Notes under the pieces: model-generated
What the model was told of the DNA's origin: nothing
The model's database searches: none
What the model saw: the letters and a program-made list of their open reading frames with translations, nothing else
Translations under genes and position numbers: made by a program
Shown: piece after piece, positions 1 to 13,397 of the stretch
Numbering within the stretch: the first letter of the stretch is position 1
Layout: the number at the start of each line of letters is the position of its first letter
Assembly (NCBI RefSeq): GCF_016919175.1
Contig: NZ_JAFFPU010000029.1
Span: 1-64,000 of the forward strand
Source of the DNA: Leptospira ainlahdjerensis
Lineage (GTDB): Bacteria; Spirochaetota; Leptospiria; Leptospirales; Leptospiraceae
Reading direction: 5' to 3'
DNA: 64,000 nucleotides

Positions 1-333
1 GAACACTTGCTCCGACAAAACAATGTGGGAACTCCACGAACACTTGCTCCGACAAAACAATGTGGGAACTCCACGAACACTTGCTCCGACAAAACAATGT
101 GGGAACTCCACGAACACTTGCTCCGACAAAACAATGTGGGAACTCCACGAACACTTGCTCCGACAAAACAATGTGGGAACTCCACGAACACTTGCTCCGA
201 CAAAACAATGTGGGAACTCCACGAACACTTGCTCCGACAAAACAATGTGGGAACTCCACGAAGGCTTGCTCCGACAAAACAATGTGGGAACTCCACGAAG
301 GCTTGCTCCGACAAAACAATGTGGGAACTCCAC
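1..333. repeat. 37-bp tandem repeat array (9 copies, open at the left edge)
   Basis: Nine head-to-tail 37-bp units start at 1, 38, 75, 112, 149, 186, 223, 260 and 297. The first seven are identical. The last two carry GAAGGC in place of GAACAC at the unit start. Each unit ends in GTGGGAACTCCAC, a member of the short palindrome-like motif found elsewhere in the window, and a diverged half copy (GTAGGAACTCC) follows at 356-366. There are no unique spacers. Because 37 is not a multiple of 3, each forward frame reads through with a different peptide, and those open frames are by-products. The array probably continues left of the window. Confidence 0.97.
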
Positions 334-408
334 CGTTTTTGTTTTTACAAGAAACGTAGGAACTCCTAAAAAAGACCAACTTCGCAAGAAAAGGGAGAGT
401 CAAATCGA

Positions 409-1140
409 ATGAAAAAGAGCTTCTGGATTCTATATTTATCATTGAGTATCGGATGTTCGAGCACCGGTTACGATCGCGGCCCTTTACCGGAAGTGAATCC
501 GAGTAAAATCGTGATCGATTCCGAGGAAATCAAACACTATCTCTCCCTCAAACCCCAACTCCGATTTCCATTTCGAGTTGGAGTGTATTTTCTGGATCCG
601 GAAGGATACAAATACAGAATCGACGCAAAGGATAAAACCGCGATTCTAAATAGCGAAGAAGTTTTAAAGGCGGAAAAAATCGTCTCTCAAATGTTTCTCA
701 TTTCTGCCTCCGTTTACGACTTGGATTCAGAAAAATACGAAAGCGGCTTTCGAAATCACTATCCGAACAGAACCAGAACCTTGGATGGAATCAAAAAGAT
801 TCGGATTCTCGCTTCTCGTTACGGAGCCGACGCGGTCTTGGTGATAAAGGCGACCCCGCGTTACGCACAAAAACCGAACATTCTCAGTCTTCTCTATGCG
901 ACGATCGTCGGTATTTGGCTAGTTCCCGGATCTTATGGAGAATCCACATTCACATTGGAAGGAACGCTCTGGGACGTAAGAAACGAATATCTTTATCTCA
1001 CGACGGAATCGGAAGCCTCTTCATCCTCGACAAGACCGTACGGATGGATCGACGAATACTCGATCGTCGCCGAAAGCAAAGAGAAGGCGATTCGGGAATT
1101 CTCTGCCGAAATCGTAAAACGATTTAAGAGTATGAAATAA
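409..1140 (+). CDS. Putative lipoprotein, function unknown (243 aa)
   Basis: The N-terminus MKKSFWILYLSLSIGC is a short lipoprotein signal peptide with the spirochaete-type lipobox LSIG|C, so the mature protein should be anchored by Cys16. The remainder is a mixed alpha/beta sequence without recognisable catalytic motifs. It includes the hydrophobic stretch ADAVLVI (about residues 144-150), then a weak hydrophobic segment NILSLLYATIVGIWLVPGS that could pack internally or touch the membrane. The start is supported by AGGGAGAG about 9 nt upstream. The gene stands alone between the tandem array and a convergent gene and shares an AT-rich palindromic terminator with it. I do not recognise the family. 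Lipoprotein assignment is strong, function unknown. Confidence 0.85.
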   Translation: MKKSFWILYLSLSIGCSSTGYDRGPLPEVNPSKIVIDSEEIKHYLSLKPQLRFPFRVGVYFLDPEGYKYRIDAKDKTAILNSEEVLKAEKIVSQMFLISASVYDLDSEKYESGFRNHYPNRTRTLDGIKKIRILASRYGADAVLVIKATPRYAQKPNILSLLYATIVGIWLVPGSYGESTFTLEGTLWDVRNEYLYLTTESEASSSSTRPYGWIDEYSIVAESKEKAIREFSAEIVKRFKSMK

Positions 1141-1147
1141 AATTCTA

Positions 1148-1167
1148 ATTTTAGAATATTCTAAAAT
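1148..1167. terminator. Bidirectional terminator between convergent genes
   Basis: A perfect 20-bp AT-rich palindrome, ATTTTAGAAT followed directly by ATTCTAAAAT, lies between the stop at 1140 and the minus-strand stop at 1171. The position between convergent genes fits a bidirectional terminator, though the stem is GC-poor. Confidence 0.55.
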
Positions 1168-1170
1168 ACT

Positions 1171-2775
1171 TCAATAGATTTCGATCGCGTACCCTCCGGG
1201 GACGCCGACCCCGGTAAATGCGGGGGTATTGTAGCTTAGATTACCGTTCGAATCTACGATCTTATACATGTAAACCGTATTCCCGGTAGATTCGGTAGAG
1301 TAGGCGTATTTTCCGCTTGGATCGACGATAAAATTCCTCGTACCTTGGCTTGCCATCAAAGGGCCTCCGACCGGAGTCAAAAGACCCGTCACCGGATTTA
1401 GAATTCCAATACTTACGTTAGTGCTAGCGGAAGCGCTGTTTGCCACATAAGCGAAACGGCCGAGCGGATCAAAGTGGATGCTCCACGGAGTTGTTCCCGT
1501 CAAAAACCCCCCCGCCAAACTCAGTAAACCGGTCGAATCCATACTAAAAATACTTACCGAATTACCGTTGGAATTGACCCAATAGAGAAATTTACCGGAC
1601 GGATCCATATTGATTCCGACCGGATTTGAGCCTCCCGGTGTGATGGCGATCGGATTTAAAAGTCCGACGGAATCGATCGAATAACCATTGATATTCCCGC
1701 TTGCGAACAAAGGAACAAAAGCGTATTTACCCGTCGGGTCGATCGTAATGTCTCTCGGATCACCGATCGTAGAAATTTGTGCAATCGTGTTCGGAGTCAA
1801 CGTGCCCGTGTTTGGATCGATCCTGTATTGGTAAATTTCGTTCGTAGGAGAGGCCGCAACCGCGAACGCAAAATTTCCGGAAGGATGAATTTTGAAACTT
1901 GTGGCGTTTGCCGCACCGATTCCATTGACGCTGGTTAAGTTACCGGTGGCAGGATCGATCGAATAATAATAAATCGAACCTGAGGATTGATTGGCGCAGT
2001 AGAGAAATTTTCCCGAAGGATGGATCGCGAGCGAGATCGCACCCGGCGCCGAAGGAATTGTTGCGGGACTGTTGTTGATCAGAACCCCCGTGGCCGGATC
2101 GATCGTAAACATCCAGATATCACCGGTAGTAGGATTGGTTGCATAAGCCCAGTAACCCCTTGTATAAAAACCAGTCTCGGAAGTAAACGTATCGACCATG
2201 TTTTCTCCGGAAGAATTGTAAACATCGTTCGTAATCCGAATCTTGTAATTCGTTCCACCTTTAAAAAGTTTCTTTGGTAGAATTTGGATCCTCGGATTTT
2301 CGCTCACGTCGAGGGACGCGCCTTCGCAAGAGCTGAAGTTATCCGTACTGAGTTGAATCGAACCGGAACAAACTCCAGGACTGCTCTGAATTGTAAGGCT
2401 GCTTGTGTCCATCGACTCGCTGAATGAAAATTGAATATTGCCTCCCCTGGAAACGGAAGAGGTTCCTTCCGCGGGAAAAAGATCCTTCACTTTTAGATTC
2501 GCGCTGACCTTGTTTCGGAATCCGCAGGTCGCACTTTTATCGTTGAGGGAAGCCTTGATTAAAAAGATCGTATTGAAGTCTTTGTGAAACGGATCGCACG
2601 TATTTTGAGACGGCAATGGTTGGCAATGGATCAGAGATAAAAGGAGAAAAATCGAACACAAAGACAAACCTAAGAACGAGGACTTTTTACAAACTTCTTC
2701 GCTCAAAACAAAAAAGGATCGTTTCCAAACCGACTTAAATCCGCCTCTTGGAATAGGACAATAAATTCTTTCCAT
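1171..2775 (-). CDS. Beta-propeller lipoprotein with Ig-like domain (YncE/lactonase-type)
   Basis: The 534-aa protein has a lipobox LIHC at about residues 48-51 after a hydrophobic segment, so it should be an envelope lipoprotein. Residues about 90-200 resemble a bacterial Ig-like domain of the SbsA/Big_5 type (FPAEGTSSVSRGGNIQFSFS). From about 205 onward there are repeats of the pattern HPSGKFLYCAN..SIYYYSIDPATG, the blade signature of the YncE/6-phosphogluconolactonase beta-propeller fold. Such Leptospira proteins are usually surface or periplasmic binding or scaffold proteins, and I see no enzyme motif. The ATG start gives an unusually long pre-signal stretch. An internal TTG at residue 24 would give a normal signal peptide, so the start is uncertain. 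Confidence 0.85.
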   Translation of the reverse strand: MERIYCPIPRGGFKSVWKRSFFVLSEEVCKKSSFLGLSLCSIFLLLSLIHCQPLPSQNTCDPFHKDFNTIFLIKASLNDKSATCGFRNKVSANLKVKDLFPAEGTSSVSRGGNIQFSFSESMDTSSLTIQSSPGVCSGSIQLSTDNFSSCEGASLDVSENPRIQILPKKLFKGGTNYKIRITNDVYNSSGENMVDTFTSETGFYTRGYWAYATNPTTGDIWMFTIDPATGVLINNSPATIPSAPGAISLAIHPSGKFLYCANQSSGSIYYYSIDPATGNLTSVNGIGAANATSFKIHPSGNFAFAVAASPTNEIYQYRIDPNTGTLTPNTIAQISTIGDPRDITIDPTGKYAFVPLFASGNINGYSIDSVGLLNPIAITPGGSNPVGINMDPSGKFLYWVNSNGNSVSIFSMDSTGLLSLAGGFLTGTTPWSIHFDPLGRFAYVANSASASTNVSIGILNPVTGLLTPVGGPLMASQGTRNFIVDPSGKYAYSTESTGNTVYMYKIVDSNGNLSYNTPAFTGVGVPGGYAIEIY

Positions 2776-2794
2776 GTCTCAGACTTGAAATAGA

Positions 2795-2824
2795 AAAACC
2801 CTCTGTCAAGAGGATCGGGGTTTT
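2795..2824. other. Stem-loop between divergent genes
   Basis: AAAACC-CCTCT-GTCA-AGAGG-ATC-GGGGTTTT forms a nested hairpin ending in a T run on the plus strand. It lies upstream of both the minus-strand propeller gene and the plus-strand envelope genes. It looks like an intrinsic terminator but has no obvious plus-strand transcript to end; it may insulate the two directions. Confidence 0.4.
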
Positions 2825-2959
2825 GAGGAAGGTGCAAAAAATCGTAACTTATAAATGGAATCTCCAAAGAAAATTAGGAAATTCTAATTTGTTTTTGATC
2901 CACCGACCGTTTTGTATAAAGTTTCAGTTTCCCGGAAAATTTCAGGTCAAAATTCGGTT

Positions 2960-3234
2960 ATGTCTTTTGGGCCGGGAGGTTTTTTCAAAATGGGGTCGTT
3001 CGAAATTCAAACGGAAACAAACTCGAATTACGTTCGTCTTCCTTTTTCGAAGATGTCATCGAGGGAACGATCGGAAAGGATTTCCCCTTTGAAGGATGGA
3101 GGATCTATTTTAAAACTTTCGCGTATAAGGGACTTTTTTTGGAGCTCGAAAGTCGAATTTCGAAATCAAACCGTTTCTTCCGGGGAAGAATCCAAAGTTG
3201 CGTTGAATCTTATTTGTGGAAGAAAGTTGAATGA
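2960..3234 (+). pseudogene. Small frameshifted gene coupled to the next gene
   Basis: An ATG at 2960 opens one frame (MSFGPGGFF...NYVRLPF). The clearly coding-like remainder (EDVIEGTIGKDFPFEGW ... ESYLWKKVE) is in a second frame that ends with TGA at 3232-3234, overlapping the ATG of the following gene as ATGA. That second frame has no ATG, GTG or TTG start after its upstream stop. The frames join smoothly if the CCTTTTT tract at 3041-3047 has one extra T, giving a protein of about 91 aa (...YVRLPF-FEDVIEG...). It is therefore a recent frameshift, a slippage-dependent gene or a sequencing error. The family is not recognised. The ATGA coupling implies it is, or was, part of the operon with 3231-5166. 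Confidence 0.55.
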
Positions 3235-4328
3235 CTAAAAAGAAAGAGAATGAAACACCTTCACTCGTGGCGCCGGTTTTGAAACAACTTCTTCTTTTTC
3301 TCCTCTTCTTCGGAAACCTATCCATAAGGTCTCAGACGGATCCTTTGCTTCGCGGATCTTGGTATGAAGATCAAGAGAAAAAAGAGGAAATACTACACAA
3401 CAAAGTAATGAAACTCTTTCGAGCCGACGTGCATTTTGTATGGAAGACGGATCTTCAAGGAAGGAACTACAAATTTTATAAAGACGGAAGAGTGGAGTTT
3501 TTGATCGATCGGGATTACAAGGAAGTTTTTCCGGACGTCTCCGAGCTCGACGTTCACAGAAGCGAAGCCGAGGCATTGGCGCGATACGGGGAACCGTATT
3601 CCGCAATTCGTTTATTAAAAGGGATCGGACTTTGTTATCGGATTCAATTCGGAAAGTTGGTTCCCGAAGGATATCAAACCGCGACGGAAGAATTGAGCCG
3701 TTTGATGAAACACATGGCTCACAAAAACAAAGAAGTCTCCGATCTCACAGATCCTTACGGCTGTTCCAGAAAGAATATTCTAAAAATTGAAAGCGCTCCC
3801 TTTCGATTTTCTCTGGAGACGACTGCGGATTGGAAACATTATTTTCCGGAACCGGATTCTTCCGAAAGCGGAGAAGAGGAGGATCATATTTGGAAGGTTC
3901 GTAGATTTTATAAAACCGTATCTACTGATCTCGATTTGGGGGAATGGGAAAAGGTCTATCAATCCCAGTCTCAAAAATTTCTTGAATTCAAACCGGATCG
4001 AATCCTTTTTACGATCGGACTTTCCTATCATCCGGTCGCCGCGGTCTACACCTCAAAAAATTATTTCCAACTCTGGGATCTCAAACGAGGAATCAATCCT
4101 CGAACGATCCGAGAGATGAATCTTCGAAGAAAAAAAGAGGACGACGCCTATGTAACCCGGTTCAACTGGATTCACATCGACGGAAGACAAGTTCCTATGG
4201 TTATCTTGGAAAAATATTATTTACGGGAGAATCGAGGGCTTTTGTTTTCGATCTCGGGCCCCGAGAAACAGATCGATCCGATCAGACAACTCTGGTCGCA
4301 ATTGAATCAAAAGTTAACCGTAGAATGA
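3231..4328 (+). CDS. Exported protein of unknown function (365 aa)
   Basis: A positively charged start (MTKKKENE) is followed by the hydrophobic segment LKQLLLFLLFFGNLSI and SQTD. This fits a cleaved signal peptide or one N-terminal membrane anchor with the bulk in the periplasm. The mature part is charged and rich in aromatic residues, with no motif I recognise. The start codon overlaps the stop of the upstream small frameshifted gene (ATGA), so translation is probably coupled. The next gene begins 4 nt after its stop. Together they form an envelope operon just upstream of the flagellar sheath genes; a motility link is only positional inference. Confidence 0.8.
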   Translation: MTKKKENETPSLVAPVLKQLLLFLLFFGNLSIRSQTDPLLRGSWYEDQEKKEEILHNKVMKLFRADVHFVWKTDLQGRNYKFYKDGRVEFLIDRDYKEVFPDVSELDVHRSEAEALARYGEPYSAIRLLKGIGLCYRIQFGKLVPEGYQTATEELSRLMKHMAHKNKEVSDLTDPYGCSRKNILKIESAPFRFSLETTADWKHYFPEPDSSESGEEEDHIWKVRRFYKTVSTDLDLGEWEKVYQSQSQKFLEFKPDRILFTIGLSYHPVAAVYTSKNYFQLWDLKRGINPRTIREMNLRRKKEDDAYVTRFNWIHIDGRQVPMVILEKYYLRENRGLLFSISGPEKQIDPIRQLWSQLNQKLTVE

Positions 4329-4332
4329 AGAT

Positions 4333-5162
4333 ATGATTTTAGCATTGGTAAAAATCGGAGACAGAACTCCGCCGCCAGGTCCTCCTTCGCAAAATTCTGA
4401 TTGGAAACTTCTTTTTGTTGGCCTTTGTTTTGTGGATGGAATGGCTCTTCTTTTTATTCCTCTTGGAATTTACGGATCCGTATTGGTAACGGCGGCCTTG
4501 CTCCTTTTTTTATTTCTTCCGCTTCTATTTCTCGTGATCCGTTTGAGTTCCCGTTTCGGAAATTTATTGTTCGTCGCTTTTTTTTTAAGTCTTCTTTCCG
4601 CGGGAGTTTCTTCGCTTTATATCAGCCAGAGTGTAGGATTTTTTTTAAGAATTTCGATCGGACGAAATACAAACCTGATCGAAAACGGCAATTTAGAAAA
4701 CGAAAGAATTCTGGTCTTTCGCGATGTCAAAATTCTCACCAACTATGTCTCGTCGAGATCCGCAAAAACCGGCAAGGATACCTCATCGCCTAAACCTACG
4801 AAGACGATCTACTTTCACGTGGCTCCGCTCGTTTCCAAGACTTGGAAGGAGGGGGATCCGATCTACGTTTGGGTTGCTTGTGAAAGGATGGAACTTCCGA
4901 ACTGCGACTGGGGAGATTCCGTGCATTTTTGGGGAGAAAATCTCAAAAACCATTCCTTATACGCCTACTATAAACTCGCGGTGCAAGAAGCCGGAAAGAT
5001 CTATAAGTTTCCGATCGCAGAAGCTCCGATCCTATTTCGGCGCATCGCAAACCCTGAGAAAAGGCTGATTCGGACCGGACTTTACGGACTTTCGGGGCTT
5101 TTTTTTCTGAATTATTCCTGGTTTGTCTGCATATTTCTGGGCAGATACTTCGGGAAGGGAAA

Positions 5163-5166
<4 letters not shown>
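4333..5166 (+). CDS. Multi-pass membrane protein of unknown function (277 aa)
   Basis: There are three strong hydrophobic segments near the N-terminus (about residues 27-45, 47-70 and 76-98) and another near the C-terminus (about 250-270). Between them lies a hydrophilic domain of about 145 residues (FRDVKILTNYVSS ... FWGENLKNHSLYAYY). The layout resembles membrane proteins that carry a folded domain between an N-terminal hairpin and a last helix, but I see no diagnostic motif. It starts 4 nt after the preceding stop. Its own stop (TGA 5164-5166) overlaps an ATG at 5163 that opens a degenerate reading frame, so a further coupled gene once followed. Confidence 0.8.
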
Positions 5167-7138
<1,972 letters not shown>

Positions 7139-7148
7139 AACTTTCATC

Positions 7149-7176
7149 AACGGGATGTTCTAAAATCCCGTTTTCC
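7149..7176 (+). terminator. Intrinsic terminator after flaA1
   Basis: AACGGGAT-GTTCTAAA-ATCCCGTT followed by TTCC gives an 8-bp stem directly downstream of the flaA1 stop. Confidence 0.8.
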
Positions 7177-7236
7177 TATCTCGGTAGGGCCCAAACGAAG
7201 GCTTTACCGGGAAATCCCCCTCTCTTTAAATTCTGG

Positions 7237-7264
7237 TTTACGGATAAGCCAACTCAGCTATAAT
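7237..7264 (+). promoter_or_regulatory. Candidate promoter for the greA-type gene
   Basis: A perfect TATAAT at 7259-7264 lies in the gap between the flaA1 terminator and greA. The best -35 candidate (GTTTAC, 7237-7242) is weak, so only the -10 is convincing. Confidence 0.35.
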
Positions 7265-7305
7265 TGATAAATACAGGGCTGTCAGAGAGGAATTTTACCC
7301 CAAAC

Positions 7306-10127
<2,822 letters not shown>

Positions 10128-10152
10128 AAAGACATTCTCTTTTTTGAATGTG

Positions 10153-10189
10153 AAAATCCCGGGTTGCAGCCGCAATTCGGGATTTTTTT
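10153..10189. terminator. Strong terminator between greA and a convergent small gene
   Basis: AAAATCCCG ... CGGGATTTT with a T8 tract on the plus strand. It ends greA transcripts; the A run on the other side suggests it also serves the minus-strand gene ending at 10231. Confidence 0.88.
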
Positions 10190-10230
10190 TGTTCCATTTG
10201 CAAAACAAGTTCCGATCGTGTTCGCAAAAC

Positions 10231-10482
10231 TTACGCGGATTTGGAATCGTATTCGTTCTTTTCTTTTTCCAACTTTGCATTCAGGATTTCGTTCGGAAGA
10301 AGATGTCTCTGGATATAGAGCGATAATTCTTCCGCGTTCAGTTTTTGAATCAATGCATCCGGAATTTTTTCCCAACATCGATCAAACGTCGAGACCGGGT
10401 TTAAACCCTTTTCTTTGAGACTTCCCACTTGATCGCAGAGAAATCGAATTCGGATCCGATTTCGTTTGGTGGTGTTCGCCAT
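10231..10482 (-). CDS. Small conserved-looking protein of unknown function (83 aa)
   Basis: A charged, soluble 83-aa protein with predicted helices (LIQKLNAEELSLYIQRHLL, LNAKLEKEKNEYDSKSA). On the coding strand AGGAG precedes the ATG by about 8 nt, which supports a real gene. It has no signal peptide, membrane segment or motif I recognise. It lies between greA and the HTH gene that opens the tail cluster, and it points away from that cluster, as small regulators at prophage borders often do. That is only positional inference. Confidence 0.6.
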   Translation of the reverse strand: MANTTKRNRIRIRFLCDQVGSLKEKGLNPVSTFDRCWEKIPDALIQKLNAEELSLYIQRHLLPNEILNAKLEKEKNEYDSKSA

Positions 10483-10672
10483 TGTTTGTATTCTCCTGAT
10501 ACGATCTTTTTCTAAAATCGATATTAACCGACACCCCGGACAAAAACGAATCGAGAGTTATTTTTCTTTATCCTGGTCCCTATTACGTTCGATTTTGATT
10601 GGAAGAGTCCTTTCAAAACTTTGAATATACGTTCCGACTTGACAATATAGAACTCAGTCTTTCGTTTGGCTC

Positions 10673-11035
10673 ATGCTTCAAAAACGGAACAACAAAGATC
10701 AAAAAAATCTTTCGGAAACAAAAACCCGAACGATTGCCGGTTATGCTCAGGATGGGTCCCTTTATAAAACCACTTTGAACCAAGATTTAAGATCGGGCAG
10801 AGTTTTAAAAGGTCTTCCTTCCGATCCCGCGGTTCCAAAGGATCCAAAAGATACGATGACTCCAAAGGAAGTTGCGGCTCTTCTGAAAAGAACCATCCGA
10901 AGGGTCGGAGATTATAGAAGGGAAGGTTTGCTCGGGAAGTTTTGGAGGCTTCGAGACGGAAGCGTTTTGTATTCCAGGATCGGCGTAGAAGAATTTTTTA
11001 GAAATCATTTTGTGGAAATCGAAGAGGATGTTTAG
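10673..11035 (+). CDS. Helix-turn-helix DNA-binding protein (excisionase/MerR-like)
   Basis: The protein is 120 aa. Residues about 62-110 (MTPKEVAALLKRTIRRV ... GLLGKFWRLRDGSVLYSRIGVEEFF) match the winged helix-turn-helix pattern of the excisionase/MerR-like HTH_17 family: a T-x-x-E-x-A-x-x-L-x-x start, then a wing that reads a target, then a closing helix. The N-terminal 60 residues are basic and low in complexity (KRNNKDQKNLSETKTRT). It is the first gene of the accessory block and is separated from the tail operon by about 450 bp without a gene, so it may regulate the block. Its target is not visible. No recombinase lies beside it. Confidence 0.7.
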   Translation: MLQKRNNKDQKNLSETKTRTIAGYAQDGSLYKTTLNQDLRSGRVLKGLPSDPAVPKDPKDTMTPKEVAALLKRTIRRVGDYRREGLLGKFWRLRDGSVLYSRIGVEEFFRNHFVEIEEDV

Positions 11036-11485
11036 ATCTTATCTATTTTTTTATTTTACAAACGATTTCCATTTACGGTTTTTATTGATTTGTTCGTCGA
11101 GCCTTGATAGGCAAAAGTAAAACCTCGTTTCGACGATCTAATTTGTTTTAGAATTCGTTCTCAATATTTTCAGATTTAATTCCTATATCTTATTATGAAT
11201 CATTCCTGTTTCTATACGGTTTATTGATTCATCAATTTTTGACCTCCGCGCTTCGTATCTCTTCTTCCTCTTATCCTTTCTTTTTAGATTTTTTTCAGAA
11301 TTTTGTTCTTAAGAATTCTTAGATTTTAAATCAAGATATCGTGTTTTTTGGGACCGATAGGAAATCCCGTCCTTTCCCGTTCATTCCAGACGTAGATTCG
11401 TTTTCCAATCCGTTGTAAACTCACCGCAGTGAATGGGATGAGCCGGTTTGGTTTTTCCGCTTTTACAAGGAAGTATTCGTATTTT
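11036..11485. other. AT-rich intergenic region before the tail operon
   Basis: No convincing gene on either strand. Long T-rich tracts dominate (for example 11270-11345). This is the expected location of the operon promoter and its control sites, but I cannot pick one promoter with confidence. No direct repeat that could mark an attachment site was seen here. Confidence 0.5.
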
Positions 11486-12010
11486 ATGAAATTTGAAGAT
11501 ATAGAATCCGTAATGAATAAGATGATCTTGGAAGTTTTAAAACCAGATCCTCCGATTCCTATGATTTTGGCGGACCAAATCGTGACTTCTCCCGTTTACC
11601 CGTACGGCACCTATAAAGTCCTCGAAATGATTCAGGATTTTTCTAAGAGCGCATCCAGATGGATTCAAAAAATCGATTCGGATAGTTTTAAAGAGATCAG
11701 TCGTAAAAATCAAAGAACTAGAATCGAAGTTTCCTTTTTGCACGATAGTTCCATCGCTTCGTGCTGGGATCTTTGCGAAAAGGCGATGGATTGGTTCGAT
11801 TCTTTGGAAGGATTGATCGAATGCGAAAATCTCGGAGTAACACCGGATGTGATTTCGGCTAACGTTCTTGATAGAACCGTTTTGACGGATGCGGGCGTTT
11901 ACGAATACAAAGCCGGGTTCGAGCTCTTTTTCAAATCGAGGAAATACGGTGAAAAACAAGGCGAATCAACTGCGAGCGCACCAACGGTTGAATTTCAGGA
12001 GGAAACATGA
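11486..12010 (+). CDS. Phage neck/tail-terminator-like protein
   Basis: A 174-aa protein that begins the tail operon. ATG 11486 is chosen because AAGGAAG lies upstream; an in-frame ATG at 11429 has no RBS. The fold-bearing region includes DQIVTSPVYPYGTYKVL, RWIQKIDSDSF, RTRIEVSFLHDSSIASCWDLCEKAMDWFDS and VLDRTVLTDAGVYEYKAGFELFF. This matches the family that NCBI annotation calls LIC_12616, phage neck terminator gp12-like, which caps the end of a tail. That recognition is from memory. Its stop overlaps the sheath start as ATGA, and the position just before sheath and tube genes agrees with a tail-completion role. Confidence 0.7.
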   Translation: MKFEDIESVMNKMILEVLKPDPPIPMILADQIVTSPVYPYGTYKVLEMIQDFSKSASRWIQKIDSDSFKEISRKNQRTRIEVSFLHDSSIASCWDLCEKAMDWFDSLEGLIECENLGVTPDVISANVLDRTVLTDAGVYEYKAGFELFFKSRKYGEKQGESTASAPTVEFQEET

Positions 12011-13386
12011 GCGCACAGACAATCTCAAAAATAGAACCGATCAGTATCAATCTATTTCTTAGAAATACACCGGTCTCTCAAATGGGGTTTGGATTACCTT
12101 TGATTCTTGGAATCAAGGCTCCTACCTACTTTCTACAAGTTTCGAACAATGCTTCGGGACTCGTTTGGAAATCGGCAACTCCTGGAGTTGTTTTTATCCA
12201 ATTGAAATACGTCGTTTCTGGAAACAGCACGGCCCTCAGCGTAGTTCGCGTTGGAACAGGAACCGAAATCGATCCTTACGTGATTACGGTTAACGTTGCC
12301 ACTGATTCCTCCGGGATTCCTACTTCTACGGCTCATCAGATCAAACTCGCAGCGGAAGCCGTCGCTAACGTCGCAGGAGCGAGCAAGATCGTGGAAATAA
12401 TCGAAGTCGCAGAGTCGGGTTCCGGTATCGTCTCCTCTTTTGTTCAAACTCCGTTGGCTTACGAACGTTATATGGAGATTACTTCGGCGGACGATCTTTT
12501 GGGGCTCGGATTTACCTCTTTGGATAAGGAATACATTCAGGCGGCAAACGCTTTTAGACAAGCGCCAAGACCAAAGACCGTAGCCGTATTCTTGTTGACT
12601 TCCTGGTCGAACGCATCGACTGAAATTTCGACGCTAAGAAGTGGAGGAAAAGACGCTTGGTTTAAAACTATCGCAACCACACACGACAAGACCGAATTAC
12701 ATGCGTTAGGCGACTATCTTGCTTCCATAGAAAAAATGTTTTTTGCCTGCACGGACGATGTCAGCGTTCTGACCGGAAGAAATTCTATCTGGGAATATTT
12801 CATTCTTCATAAGAATCCGGATTCTTTTCCAGAAGCGGCTTGGGTTGGAAACTCGGCTCCCCGTAGAGTCGGTTCTTACAACTACGCCTATCTCCCGTTA
12901 GATGGTGTTGTTAACTCCGGATACGGCAACTCTCAAGTCAGTTCTATCTTTTCCGAGAACGGCAACTTGATCGTAGACTTCGGCGGTAAACAAGTTCCTT
13001 TTCCTGGAATTTCTACAGGACAAGTTTATGCGGACGTGGTCGAAAATCGGGCCTGGTTAAAAGCTCGTTTGAGGGAGAATATCACAAGTCTTTTTCTAAA
13101 TTCCGACGTCGTGCCTTACACGATACAAGGAATTCAAATGATCGAAGCAAGGATGCGCGAGGTTTTTGTTCAAGCGGGTGTTCAAGGTATCATAGCTCCG
13201 GTTGAAACCGAAGCAGATAAAACCAGATCCGATCTCGGAGACTATCAATACAAAATCAACTTGCCTGAAACGATTGATGAAATCCCAACCAACGATCGAA
13301 ACAATCGAATCCTTCCGAACATCACCTTCTCATGCCGTTTGAGAGGAGCGATCAACGAAGTGGATATCGACGGCGAACTAACCTAA
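12007..13386 (+). CDS. Contractile tail sheath protein (DUF3383-like)
   Basis: A 459-aa protein that fits the DUF3383 family, which contains sheath-like proteins of contractile phages and tailocins. Visible features are the N-terminal strand PISINLFLRNTPVSQMGFG, a middle domain with ERYMEITSADDLLGLGF and APRPKTVAVFLLTS (sheath domains also use paired beta-alpha units), and a C-terminal region with RAWLKARLRENITSLFL and PNITFSCRLRGAINEVDIDGELT, typical of the part that forms the sheath mesh. AGGAGG lies upstream and the start overlaps the previous stop. The next gene is a tube-like protein, as expected of a sheath-tube pair. This gene identifies the particle as contractile. Confidence 0.85.
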   Translation: MSAQTISKIEPISINLFLRNTPVSQMGFGLPLILGIKAPTYFLQVSNNASGLVWKSATPGVVFIQLKYVVSGNSTALSVVRVGTGTEIDPYVITVNVATDSSGIPTSTAHQIKLAAEAVANVAGASKIVEIIEVAESGSGIVSSFVQTPLAYERYMEITSADDLLGLGFTSLDKEYIQAANAFRQAPRPKTVAVFLLTSWSNASTEISTLRSGGKDAWFKTIATTHDKTELHALGDYLASIEKMFFACTDDVSVLTGRNSIWEYFILHKNPDSFPEAAWVGNSAPRRVGSYNYAYLPLDGVVNSGYGNSQVSSIFSENGNLIVDFGGKQVPFPGISTGQVYADVVENRAWLKARLRENITSLFLNSDVVPYTIQGIQMIEARMREVFVQAGVQGIIAPVETEADKTRSDLGDYQYKINLPETIDEIPTNDRNNRILPNITFSCRLRGAINEVDIDGELT

Positions 13387-13397
13387 GGAGCATTGGA

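Noticed and set aside
1..333. CRISPR array
   Set aside because: Units are contiguous 37-bp repeats with no variable spacers and no cas genes are in the window.
7..412. Repeat-encoded proteins of about 100-130 aa in all three forward frames
   Set aside because: They arise because the 37-bp unit lacks stops in any frame; no RBS and no protein-like composition.
2823..3092. 89-aa plus-strand frame after the divergent stem-loop
   Set aside because: The coding-like signal lies in the other two frames that join at the T tract at 3041-3047.
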